Part shown: positions 50,398-58,685 of the stretch, one piece after another | Position numbering within the stretch: position 1 is the first letter of the stretch | How the letters are laid out: each line of letters begins with the position of its first letter | NCBI RefSeq assembly: GCF_008642275.1 | Contig: NZ_CP029189.1 | Coordinates: 5,306,501 to 5,370,500, forward strand | Direction of reading: 5' to 3' | Origin: Streptomyces venezuelae | Lineage (GTDB): Bacteria > Actinomycetota > Actinomycetes > Streptomycetales > Streptomycetaceae | Length of the DNA stretch: 64,000 nt | Notes under the pieces: model-generated | Seen by the model: only the letters and a program-made list of their open reading frames with translations | Database searches by the model: none | Told to the model about the DNA's origin: nothing | Translations under genes and position numbers: made by a program

Positions 50398-53300
50398 GTG
50401 CACCTCAAGTCCCTGACCCTGCGTGGCTTCAAATCCTTCGCGTCCGCCACCACCTTGCGCTTCGAGCCCGGAATCACCTGTGTCGTGGGCCCGAACGGCT
50501 CCGGCAAGTCCAACGTGGTGGACGCACTGTCCTGGGTCATGGGCGAACAAGGGGCCAAGTCCCTGCGCGGCGGGAAGATGGAAGACGTCATCTTCGCCGG
50601 GACCACCGGGCGGCCGCCACTCGGCCGGGCGGAGGTGTCCCTGACGATCGACAACTCCGACGGCGCGCTCCCCATCGACTACGCCGAAGTCACCATCACC
50701 CGGATCATGTTCCGCGGCGGCAGCAGCGAGTACCAGATCAACGGTGACACCTGCCGCCTGCTCGACATCCAGGACCTGCTCTCCGACTCCGGCATCGGCC
50801 GCGAGATGCACGTCATCGTGGGGCAGGGCCAGCTGGACTCCGTACTGCACGCCGATCCCATGGGCCGCCGCGCCTTCATCGAGGAGGCGGCCGGCGTGCT
50901 CAAGCACCGCAAGCGCAAGGAGAAGGCGCTGCGGAAGCTGGACGCGATGCAGGCCAACCTCGCACGCGTCCAGGACCTCGGGGACGAGCTGCGGCGCCAG
51001 CTCAAGCCCCTGGGGCGGCAGGCGGCGGTCGCCCGCCGGGCGGCCGTGATCCAGGCGGACCTGCGCGACGCGCGGCTGCGGCTGCTCGCCGACGACCTGG
51101 TCGTCCTGCGGCGCGCCCTCGACGCGGAGATCGCGGACGAGGCGGCGCTCAAGGAGCGCAAGGAGGCCGCCGAGGCCCAGCTCGCGGGCGCCGTGCGGCG
51201 CGAGGCGGAGCTGGAGGAGGCGGTACGGGAGCTCACGCCGCGGCTCCAGCGGGCCCAGCAGACCTGGTACGAGCTGTCGCAGCTCGCCGAACGCGTCCGG
51301 GGGACCGCCTCCCTGGCGGAGGCCCGGGTCAAGAGCGCCTCGGCTCCGGCCGAGGACGAGCGCAGGGGCCGCGATCCGCAGGAGACGGAGCGGGAGGCCG
51401 CGCGGATCCGTGAGCAGGAGGCGGAACTGACGGCGGCTCTGGAGGCGGCCTCGCGGGCACTGGAGGACACGGCCGAGCACCGGGCGGAGCTGGAGCGGGC
51501 GCTGGCCGAGGAGGAACGCCGGCTGCGGGACGCCGCGCGGGCCATCGCCGACCGGCGCGAGGGGCTGGCCCGGCTGACCGGGAGGCTCGGCGCGGCCCGT
51601 TCCCGCGCGGGGGCGGCGCAGGCCGAGATCGACCGGCTCGTCGCGGCACGGGACGGGGCACAGTCCCGGGCCGCCGCCGCGCAGGAGGAGTACGAGGCGC
51701 TGGCGGAGGAGGTCGGCGGCCTCGACGACCCCTCGGCCGGCACGGACCACGAGAGCGCGCGGGAACGGCTGGCGCGGGCGGAGGCGGAACTCTCCGCCGC
51801 CCGGGAGGAGCTGTCCGGGGCGGAACGCTCCCGGGCGGCCGTCTCAGCGCGCCGGGACGCACTGGCACTGGGGCTGCGCCGCAAGGACGGTACGGGGGCA
51901 CTGCTCGCGGCGCGGGAGCGGCTGGCCGGGCTCCTGGGACCGGCGGCGCAGCGGCTGACGGTGGCCCCCGGGTACGAGGCCGCCGTGGCGGCCGCACTGG
52001 GCTCGGCCGCGGACGCCCTGGCGGTGGCCTCCCCGGGGGCGGCGGCCGAGGCGATCCGCCACCTCCGTGAGGCGGACGCGGGCCGCGCCACCCTGCTGAT
52101 CACCCCGACGGCACCCGCCCTCCCGGGCCAGGCCTCGGACCCGGACGGCCCGTACACCCTTCCGGCGCAGCCCCCGGGACCGGCCGCTGCCTCCCCGGAG
52201 GGGGACGCGGACGCGGATGTGGCCGCCCCGGCCGGCGTGCCGGGGCAGGGCTCGGGAGCCGGGACCGGGGCCGCCCAGGAGCACGGGGGCCGGACCGGCC
52301 GGGGTGAGGTGCTCGCGTCAGCGGCCGAACCGGACGGAGCCCTCCCGGGCCGGGCCGCGCCCGCCGGCGTGCCCGGACAGGACTCCGGGATCGCGCTCGC
52401 CGCCGCCGGGGGCCGGCCGGGCAGAGGCCCGGCGTCGGAGCCGGACGCGGATGCCGCGGGACGGGTCGAAGGAGCGGGTGTTCCGGCCGGCGTGCCCGCC
52501 CGGCACGCCACGGCCGTGGACGGGGCGGGCCCGCCCCTGCCCGCCGCGGCACTCGTGGCCGGGGACGCCGAGGTGCGGCGGGCCGTGGCGTGGGTGCTGC
52601 GGGACCACGTCGTGGTCGGGACCCTGGACGAGGCCGAGGCGCTGGTCGCCGAGCGGCCCGACGCGGTCGCCGTGACCCTCGACGGGGACGTGCTCGGGGC
52701 GCACCTCGCGCACGGTGGCTCCGCCGGCGCGCCCAGCCTGATCGAGGTGCAGGCGGCCGTCGACGAGGCCGCCGGCGAGCTGGCCCGGCTGAGCACGCGG
52801 TGCGAGGAGCTCGCCGGTGCCCGGGCGGCCGCCCAGGAACGCCACCAGGCCGCGGCCGCCCTGGTCGAGGAGCTCGCCGAGCGGCGCCGCGCCGCGGAAC
52901 AGGCCCGGGCCGGGGTCGCCCAGCAGCTCGGGCGGCTGGCCGGACAGGCGAAGGGCGCGGCCGGCGAGGCCGAACGCAGCGCCGCCGCCGCGGCCCGGGC
53001 CCAGGAGGCCCTGGAGCAGGCGCTGTCCGAGGTGGAGGAGTGCGCGGAGCGCCTCGCGACCGCCGAGGAGATGCCGGTGGACGAGGAGCCGGACGGATCC
53101 CGGCGGGACCGGCTCGCGGCCGACGGGGCCAACGCCCGGCAGACCGAGATGGAGGCGCGGCTGCAGTCGAGGACCCTTGAGGAACGGGTCAAGGGGCTGG
53201 CCGGCCGGGCGGATTCACTCGATCGCGCGGCCCGCGCGGAGCGTGAGGCCCGGATGCGCGCCGAACGGCGCCGGGCCCGGCTGCGTCACGAGGCGGAGGT

Positions 53301-54333
53301 GGCCCGGGCGGTGGCCGACGGCTCCCGCCAGCTCCTCGCGCATGTGGAGGTGTCCCTCGGCAGGGCCGACGAGGAGCGGGTGGCCGCCGAACGGGCGAAG
53401 GGCCTCGCCGAGCGGGAGCTCGGCGAGGCGCGCGACCGCGGCCGGGAGCTGAAGGGGGAGCTGGACAAGCTCACCGATTCGGTCCACCGCGGCGAGGTGC
53501 TCGGGGCCGAGCAGCGGCTGCGCGTCGAGGCGCTGGAGGCCAAGGCGCTGGAGGAGTTCGGCATGGCCGCCGCCGGGCTGGTCGCCGAGTACGGCCCCGA
53601 CCAGCCGGTGCCCCCGTCCCCGGCCGCCGAGGGCGAGGTGCTGCCGGAGGACCCGCAGGACCCGCGCAACCGTCCCGGCCCCTTCGTCCGGGCGCAGCAG
53701 GAGAAGCGGCTGAAGGCGGCCGAACGCGCCTACCAGCAGCTCGGCAAGGTCAACCCGCTCGCACTGGAGGAGTTCGCGGCGCTGGAGGAGCGCCACCAGT
53801 TCCTCAGCGAGCAGCTGGAGGATCTCCGCAAGACGAGGGCCGATCTCCTTCAAGTCGTGAAGGAGGTCGACCGGCGGGTCGAGCAGGTCTTCACCGAGGC
53901 CTACCGCGATACGGCCCGGGAGTTCGAGGGGGTGTTCTCGCGCCTGTTCCCCGGCGGCGAGGGCCGGCTGATTCTCACCGACCCGGACAACATGCTGACC
54001 ACCGGCGTCGACGTGGAGGCCCGTCCGCCGGGCAAGAAGGTCAAGCGGCTGTCGCTGCTCTCCGGCGGCGAGCGCTCGCTGACCGCCGTGGCGCTGCTGG
54101 TGTCCATCTTCAAGGCGCGCCCCAGCCCGTTCTACGTGATGGACGAGGTCGAGGCCGCGCTCGACGACACCAATCTGCAGCGGCTGATCCGGATCATGGA
54201 GGAGCTCCAGGAGAGCTCGCAGCTGATCGTCATCACGCACCAGAAGCGGACGATGGAGGTCGCGGACGCGCTCTACGGCGTCTCGATGCAGGGCGACGGG
54301 GTCTCCAAAGTGATCAGCCAGCGCCTCCGGTAG
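50398..54333 (+). CDS. smc: Chromosome segregation protein SMC with enlarged hinge
   Basis: 1311 residues, against about 1186 that I recall for S. coelicolor. Walker A is GPNGSGKSNVVDALSWVMGEQG (about 31), the ABC signature is LSLLSGGERSLTAVALL (about 1217) and Walker B is FYVMDEVEAALDD (about 1244), with two long coiled-coil arms between. Inside the hinge, after LLITPTAPALPG (about 565-576), roughly 140 low-complexity residues replace a short loop; APAGVPGQGSG, APAGVPGQDSG and GVPAGVPAR repeat there. Hinge sequence resumes at LPAAALVAGDAEVRRAVAWVL. SMC with ScpAB loads at parS and organises the chromosome. GTG 50398 is the only plausible start. Confidence 0.95.
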   Translation: MHLKSLTLRGFKSFASATTLRFEPGITCVVGPNGSGKSNVVDALSWVMGEQGAKSLRGGKMEDVIFAGTTGRPPLGRAEVSLTIDNSDGALPIDYAEVTITRIMFRGGSSEYQINGDTCRLLDIQDLLSDSGIGREMHVIVGQGQLDSVLHADPMGRRAFIEEAAGVLKHRKRKEKALRKLDAMQANLARVQDLGDELRRQLKPLGRQAAVARRAAVIQADLRDARLRLLADDLVVLRRALDAEIADEAALKERKEAAEAQLAGAVRREAELEEAVRELTPRLQRAQQTWYELSQLAERVRGTASLAEARVKSASAPAEDERRGRDPQETEREAARIREQEAELTAALEAASRALEDTAEHRAELERALAEEERRLRDAARAIADRREGLARLTGRLGAARSRAGAAQAEIDRLVAARDGAQSRAAAAQEEYEALAEEVGGLDDPSAGTDHESARERLARAEAELSAAREELSGAERSRAAVSARRDALALGLRRKDGTGALLAARERLAGLLGPAAQRLTVAPGYEAAVAAALGSAADALAVASPGAAAEAIRHLREADAGRATLLITPTAPALPGQASDPDGPYTLPAQPPGPAAASPEGDADADVAAPAGVPGQGSGAGTGAAQEHGGRTGRGEVLASAAEPDGALPGRAAPAGVPGQDSGIALAAAGGRPGRGPASEPDADAAGRVEGAGVPAGVPARHATAVDGAGPPLPAAALVAGDAEVRRAVAWVLRDHVVVGTLDEAEALVAERPDAVAVTLDGDVLGAHLAHGGSAGAPSLIEVQAAVDEAAGELARLSTRCEELAGARAAAQERHQAAAALVEELAERRRAAEQARAGVAQQLGRLAGQAKGAAGEAERSAAAAARAQEALEQALSEVEECAERLATAEEMPVDEEPDGSRRDRLAADGANARQTEMEARLQSRTLEERVKGLAGRADSLDRAARAEREARMRAERRRARLRHEAEVARAVADGSRQLLAHVEVSLGRADEERVAAERAKGLAERELGEARDRGRELKGELDKLTDSVHRGEVLGAEQRLRVEALEAKALEEFGMAAAGLVAEYGPDQPVPPSPAAEGEVLPEDPQDPRNRPGPFVRAQQEKRLKAAERAYQQLGKVNPLALEEFAALEERHQFLSEQLEDLRKTRADLLQVVKEVDRRVEQVFTEAYRDTAREFEGVFSRLFPGGEGRLILTDPDNMLTTGVDVEARPPGKKVKRLSLLSGGERSLTAVALLVSIFKARPSPFYVMDEVEAALDDTNLQRLIRIMEELQESSQLIVITHQKRTMEVADALYGVSMQGDGVSKVISQRLR

Positions 54334-54342
54334 GCCGCATCA

Positions 54343-54355
54343 TTCAGATATTGAA
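54343..54355. promoter_or_regulatory. Distal operator candidate of glcP
   Basis: TTCA-GATAT-TGAA has the same core and 5-bp spacer as the promoter operator at 54402. Centres are 63 bp apart, about six helical turns, so one regulator could bridge the two. Confidence 0.45.
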
Positions 54356-54400
54356 GGCAAAGGGCGCCGACGCGTCGAGCGATGGCTCACTCATCAGGTC

Positions 54401-54428
54401 TTGACTTCAGAAAGTGAAGTCATAGGCT
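54401..54428 (+). promoter_or_regulatory. glcP promoter with overlapping palindromic operator
   Basis: TTGACT (54401-54406) and TAGGCT (54423-54428) are 16 bp apart. TGACTTCA-GAAAG-TGAAGTCA (54402-54422), perfect with 8-bp arms, fills the spacer, an ideal repressor position. Confidence 0.6.
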
Positions 54429-54549
54429 CTGCTCTGGCGTGTTGACGTTCAGGTGGTGGTGCGCAGTTTGCTGTGCGCCACTAGAGGAACACGCGCAACG
54501 ACGAATCCCCCACACAGCCCGCCGTCGCCGCCGGGCCCAGGAGCGCACC

Positions 54550-55980
54550 TTGACCAGCACAGCGAACGCACCCGCGTCAGGCGGTGGAAACCCGGCCCAG
54601 CCCGACCACCTCGGTCACGTCATCTTCATCACCGCGGCCGCTGCCATGGGCGGTTTCCTCTTCGGCTACGACAGCTCGGTCATCAACGGCGCGGTCGAGG
54701 CCATCCGCGACCGCTTCGACGTCGGCTCGGCGGCGCTCGCCCAGGTGATCGCCGCCGCGCTGATCGGCTGCGCCATCGGTGCCGCCACCGCGGGCCGCCT
54801 CGCCGACCGGATCGGCCGAATCCGCTGCATGCAGATCGCCTCGATCCTGTTCACCGCGAGCGCCATCGGCTCGGCCCTGCCGTTCGCCCTCTGGGACCTC
54901 GCCATGTGGCGCGTCATCGGCGGCTTCGGCATCGGCATGGCTTCCGTCATCGGCCCCGCCTACATCGCCGAGGTCTCCCCGCCCGCCTACCGGGGCCGGC
55001 TGGCCTCCTTCCAGCAGGCGGCCATCGTCATCGGCATCGCCGTGTCGCAGCTGGTCAACTGGGGCATCCTCAACCTCGCCGACGGTGACCAGCGCGGTGA
55101 GATCGGCGGACTCGAAGCCTGGCAGTGGATGCTCGGCGTGATGGTCGTCCCGGCCGTGCTCTACGGCCTGCTGTCCTTCGCCATCCCGGAATCCCCGCGC
55201 TTCCTCGTCTCGGTCGGCCGCACGGACAAGGCCAAGGAGGTCCTGCGCGAGGTGGAGGGCTCCGGCATCGACGCCGACGCCCGCATCCGCGAGATCGACC
55301 ACTCGATGCGCTCCGAGGTGAAGTCCACCTTCAAGGACCTGCTCGGCGGCCGCTTCGGCTTCCTGCCCATCGTCTGGATCGGCATCGGCCTCTCGGTCTT
55401 CCAGCAGCTGGTCGGCATCAACGTGATCTTCTACTACAGCTCCTCGCTGTGGCAGTCGGTCGGGATCGACGCGAGCTCCTCGTTCCTGTACTCCTTCGAG
55501 ACCTCGGTCGTGAACATCATCGGTACGGTCATCGCGATGATCTTCGTGGACCGGCTCGGCCGCAAGCCGCTCGCCCTCATCGGTTCCGTGGGCATGGCGC
55601 TGTCGCTGGGCACGGCGGCCTGGGCGTTCTCGTACAAGACCGGAACCGGCGACGACATCACGCTGCCGCACGCCCAGGGCATCACCGCCCTGGTCGCGGC
55701 GAACCTCTTCGTCCTCTTCTTCGCCCTCTCCTGGGGCGTGGTGGTCTGGGTGCTGCTGGGTGAGATGTTCCCCGGCCGCATCCGCGCCGCCGCCCTCGGC
55801 GTGGCCGCCTCGGCCCAGTGGATCGCCAACTGGGTCATCACCGTCACGTTCCCGTCGCTGTCCGACTGGAACCTCTCGGGTGCCTACATGATCTACACGT
55901 TCTTCGCCCTGCTCTCGATCCCCTTCATCCTCAAATGGGTGCCGGAGACCAAGGGCAAGGCGCTGGAGGAGATGGGGTAA
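54550..55980 (+). CDS. glcP: Glucose permease of the MFS sugar porter family
   Basis: 476 residues, 12 predicted spans. Sugar-porter motifs: GGFLFGYDSSVINGAV in helix 1, GRLADRIGR in loop 2-3, PESPRFLVSVGR after helix 6, the QQLVGINVIFYYSSSLW sugar-binding helix 7, DRLGRKPLALIG in loop 8-9 and PETKGKALEEMG at the end. In S. coelicolor the gene at this place (glcP1) encodes the main glucose importer behind carbon catabolite repression. TTG 54550 has CAGGAG six bases upstream; other starts lack one. Two matching operators control the promoter. Confidence 0.9.
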   Translation: MTSTANAPASGGGNPAQPDHLGHVIFITAAAAMGGFLFGYDSSVINGAVEAIRDRFDVGSAALAQVIAAALIGCAIGAATAGRLADRIGRIRCMQIASILFTASAIGSALPFALWDLAMWRVIGGFGIGMASVIGPAYIAEVSPPAYRGRLASFQQAAIVIGIAVSQLVNWGILNLADGDQRGEIGGLEAWQWMLGVMVVPAVLYGLLSFAIPESPRFLVSVGRTDKAKEVLREVEGSGIDADARIREIDHSMRSEVKSTFKDLLGGRFGFLPIVWIGIGLSVFQQLVGINVIFYYSSSLWQSVGIDASSSFLYSFETSVVNIIGTVIAMIFVDRLGRKPLALIGSVGMALSLGTAAWAFSYKTGTGDDITLPHAQGITALVAANLFVLFFALSWGVVVWVLLGEMFPGRIRAAALGVAASAQWIANWVITVTFPSLSDWNLSGAYMIYTFFALLSIPFILKWVPETKGKALEEMG

Positions 55981-56021
55981 CCACCCCCGCCACCACCCCT
56001 TCTCCTCGATACTGCCCCGGC

Positions 56022-56052
56022 TCAGTCCTTGAGCCGGGGCAGTACCTGTTCG
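56022..56052. terminator. Bidirectional terminator overlapping the LLM gene end
   Basis: CTGCCCCGGCTCA / TGAGCCGGGGCAG, a 13-bp stem with a 5-base loop, lies 41 bp after glcP. It includes the last codons and stop of the convergent LLM gene, so it can end both transcripts. Confidence 0.75.
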
Positions 56053-57008
56053 CAGAGCAGGTGCAGGCTGCGCCAGCCCTCGTCCAGCGGCATCCCGCCG
56101 CACAGCGGGTGCAGGACCAGGTTCCCCGCCTCGCCCGCGGCCCGGCCGTACGCGACCGCCTCGTCCGGGGTGAGGATCCGGTACACGCCCTCCGCGCGCA
56201 GCTCCGCCACCGAGCGCGCGGCCGACCGTACGGCGCTGCGGATGTCCTTGGACTGCCAGGACGCGTACATGCCCGCCTCGTGCAGGAAGTGCTCCCCGTA
56301 CAGGTCCCAGGCCCGGTCCGGGTCCTCCGCGACGTGCAGCAGCGGGGTCTCGGCCGCCGGCATCATGCAGAAGCCCTCCGTGCCGTACTCCGCCAGCCGC
56401 GCGGTGTAGTAGGCCTCCAGCTCCGGCAGGTGCGCGCTCGGGAAGAAGGGGAGCCCCAGCCGGGCGGCCCGGCGGGCCGCGGCCTCGGAGCTGCCGCCGA
56501 CCAGCAGCAGGGGGTGTGGCCGGGTGAACGGCGTCGGGGTGACCCGGACCGTGCGGCCGCGGAACTCGAAGGGCTCGCCGGTCCACGCCTTCAGCAGGGT
56601 CTCCAGCAGCTCGTCCTGCAGCCTGCCGCGCCGGCCCCACTCCACGCCGTGCTGCTCGTACTCCTCGGGCCGGTAGCCGATGCCCGCGACCGTCACCAGC
56701 CGGCCACCGCTCAGCAGGTCGAGGACGGCGATGTCCTCGGCGACCTTCAGCGGGTCGTACAGCGGGCCGATGATCGCCGAGACGGTGACGGCGATCCGCC
56801 GGGTCGCGCCGAAGACCGCGCCCGCGAAGGCGAACGGGGAGGGCAGCCAGTTGTTGCCGGTGCCGTGGTGCTCCTCGGTCTGGACGGTGTCGATCCCGCG
56901 GTCGTCCGCGTACCGGGCCATCTCCAGCGCCGCCTTGTACCGGGCGGAGAGGGACTCGGGGGTGCCGTTCGGGTCGACGAGATTGAACCGGGCCACGGTG
57001 ATGGGCAT
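56022..57008 (-). CDS. LLM-class flavin/F420-dependent oxidoreductase
   Basis: 328 residues, bacterial luciferase-like TIM barrel. RYADDRGIDTVQTEEHHGTGNNWLPSPFAFAG near the start, the bulge region VTVSAIIGPLYDPLKVAEDIAVLDLLSGGRLVTVAGIGYRPEEY and LLLVGGSSEAAARRAARLG are typical. Flavin or F420 use cannot be decided. ATG 57008 follows GAAGGGGGAC. The NCS1 permease gene ends 63 bases upstream on the same strand; the palindrome at that stop may be its operator, and the pair suggests uptake and oxidation of one nitrogen heterocycle. Confidence 0.88.
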   Translation of the reverse strand: MPITVARFNLVDPNGTPESLSARYKAALEMARYADDRGIDTVQTEEHHGTGNNWLPSPFAFAGAVFGATRRIAVTVSAIIGPLYDPLKVAEDIAVLDLLSGGRLVTVAGIGYRPEEYEQHGVEWGRRGRLQDELLETLLKAWTGEPFEFRGRTVRVTPTPFTRPHPLLLVGGSSEAAARRAARLGLPFFPSAHLPELEAYYTARLAEYGTEGFCMMPAAETPLLHVAEDPDRAWDLYGEHFLHEAGMYASWQSKDIRSAVRSAARSVAELRAEGVYRILTPDEAVAYGRAAGEAGNLVLHPLCGGMPLDEGWRSLHLLCEQVLPRLKD

Positions 57009-57060
57009 GGAGAAGTCCCCCTTCGCCGGAGGTGGGTGGGCAGGCGAAGGGGGACGTTAG

Positions 57061-57075
57061 CTGACGTGACGTCAG
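57061..57075. promoter_or_regulatory. Palindrome upstream of the LLM gene
   Basis: CTGACGT-G-ACGTCAG is a perfect 15-bp palindrome overlapping the NCS1 stop codon and 53 bp before the LLM start. Confidence 0.45.
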
Positions 57076-58541
57076 TTGGACAGGGATCCGGCGGGCTCGC
57101 GCTCCGGGTCCGCGGCGGCCGGCTCCGCCGGCGACCCCGCCGGCGCCGTCCGCGGCAGCACGGCGTACAGCACGCCCGAGGTGACGATGCCCGCCACCCA
57201 GCCCAGGCCGTTGCGGCCGATCCAGGTGCCCGCGAACGGTCCGGCGAACCAGTCGACCTCGGTGAACAGCAGCCCCACCAGCAGGGCGAGGGCCCACGCG
57301 GTCATCGCCTGCCAGGCGAAGCCGCCCTTGTACCAGTAGGCGCTGGTCCGCGTGGTGTCCAGCAGCGCGGGGCCGTCGTAGGACGTGCGGCGCAGCATGT
57401 CCACGCCGAAGACGCCGATCCAGGCGGAGAAGGCCACGGCCAGCAGCGTCAGGAAGGAGATGAACGAGCCGAAGAAGCTGGTGGCGACCACCATCAGCAG
57501 GAAACCGAAGACCAGGCTGATGGCCGCGTTGACGCTGACGGCCGCGGCGCGCGGGACCTTGATCCCGAGGGTCTGCGCGGTGAACCCGGCCGAGTACATC
57601 GACATCGAGTTGATCAGCAGCATGCCCACGAGGGCGATGAGCAGGTACGGGACCGCGATCCAGGTCGGGAGCAGCTCGCCGATGAACGACACCGGGTCCT
57701 GGGCCGTGGCCAGGTCCGGGGTGCCGACGGCCATGACCGCGCCCATCAGGACCATCGGGAGCACGACCACGCCGGCGCCGCCGATCGTCGCGCCGACCAT
57801 GGCCTTGGAGGAGGCGGTGCGCGGCAGGTAGCGGGTGAAGTCGGGGCCCGAGGGGACCCAGCTGATCCCGCCGGCCGCGATCGTGCCGATCCCCGCGATC
57901 ATCATCGCGCTGGAGCCGGCCGGCTTGCCGAAGACGGCGGACCAGTCGGTGGTGAACACCAGGTATCCGAGGACGAGGACGCTGAAGGCGCCGAAGAAGT
58001 ACGTCGACCACGTGGAGCAGACGCGCAGCGCGTTGATGCCCAGACCCGAGACCACGAAGGTGCAGCCCACGAAGAACAGCAGGGTGACGACGATGAGCGG
58101 GGTGCTGCTGCGGACCCCGAACAGCAGGTCGAGCACGGTCAGTACGGCGTAGGCGCCGCTGACCGCGTTGATCGTCTCCCAGCCCCAGCGGGCCACCCAG
58201 ATCAGGGCACCCGGGAACAGGTTGCCCCGCTGCCCGAACACCGCCCGCGAGAGGGCCATGCCGGGGGCGCCGCCGCGCTTGCCCGCGATGGATATCAGGC
58301 CGACGATCCCGTACGAGACGACGGGCGCGGCGACCGCGACGACGAGCACCTGCCAGATGTTGAGCTTGTTGAAGATCACCAGACCCGCGCCCATGGTCAG
58401 CAGCAGCACGCTGATGTTGGCGGCGACCCAGGTGGGTACGAGCTCGCGGACCCGGCCGGTGCGCTCGCCGTCCGGGACGGGTTCCAGGCCGCGGGTCTCG
58501 ATCGCGGTTTCGGCTGCACCGTCGGCGGGCTCGGCAGGCAT
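57072..58541 (-). CDS. NCS1-family cytosine permease-like transporter
   Basis: 489 residues, about 12 spans, of the CodB/cytosine subgroup: RELVPTWVAANISVLLLTMGAG into helix 1, MALSRAVFGQRGNLFPGALIWVARWGWETINAV, and GISWVPSGPDFTRYLPR. It imports nucleobases or similar rings by cation symport. A Pro/Ala-rich hydrophilic tail ends the protein. ATG 58541 has ACGGAGCC upstream. It is transcribed leftward into the LLM oxidoreductase gene, a likely catabolic partner, and is divergent from ftsY. It is not closely similar to the other NCS1 permease in the window. Confidence 0.9.
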   Translation of the reverse strand: MPAEPADGAAETAIETRGLEPVPDGERTGRVRELVPTWVAANISVLLLTMGAGLVIFNKLNIWQVLVVAVAAPVVSYGIVGLISIAGKRGGAPGMALSRAVFGQRGNLFPGALIWVARWGWETINAVSGAYAVLTVLDLLFGVRSSTPLIVVTLLFFVGCTFVVSGLGINALRVCSTWSTYFFGAFSVLVLGYLVFTTDWSAVFGKPAGSSAMMIAGIGTIAAGGISWVPSGPDFTRYLPRTASSKAMVGATIGGAGVVVLPMVLMGAVMAVGTPDLATAQDPVSFIGELLPTWIAVPYLLIALVGMLLINSMSMYSAGFTAQTLGIKVPRAAAVSVNAAISLVFGFLLMVVATSFFGSFISFLTLLAVAFSAWIGVFGVDMLRRTSYDGPALLDTTRTSAYWYKGGFAWQAMTAWALALLVGLLFTEVDWFAGPFAGTWIGRNGLGWVAGIVTSGVLYAVLPRTAPAGSPAEPAAADPEREPAGSLSN

Positions 58542-58578
58542 GCGATGGCTCCGTTGGGGAGGTTATGAGGGGAAGTCG

Positions 58579-58592
58579 TCCATCATCATGGA
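58579..58592. promoter_or_regulatory. Operator candidate upstream of the second NCS1 permease
   Basis: TCCAT-CATC-ATGGA is a perfect 14-bp palindrome 38 bp before the permease start and 94 bp before ftsY. Confidence 0.4.
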
Positions 58593-58685
58593 TTGACCGC
58601 TAAAACCACAATCGGAGGCTTACGTCCTGGTCCGCGTGCCCGGGTTCCCGGCTCCCGGGCGGCCGTGGCCGATACTGGTGGGGTT

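Noticed and set aside
54577..58011. A 1144-codon minus-strand frame across glcP, the LLM gene and part of the NCS1 permease
   Set aside because: It crosses three well-supported genes and two promoters; its composition is that of antisense GC-rich DNA.
55818..58568. A 916-codon plus-strand frame
   Set aside because: Antisense shadow of the LLM and NCS1 genes without domains.
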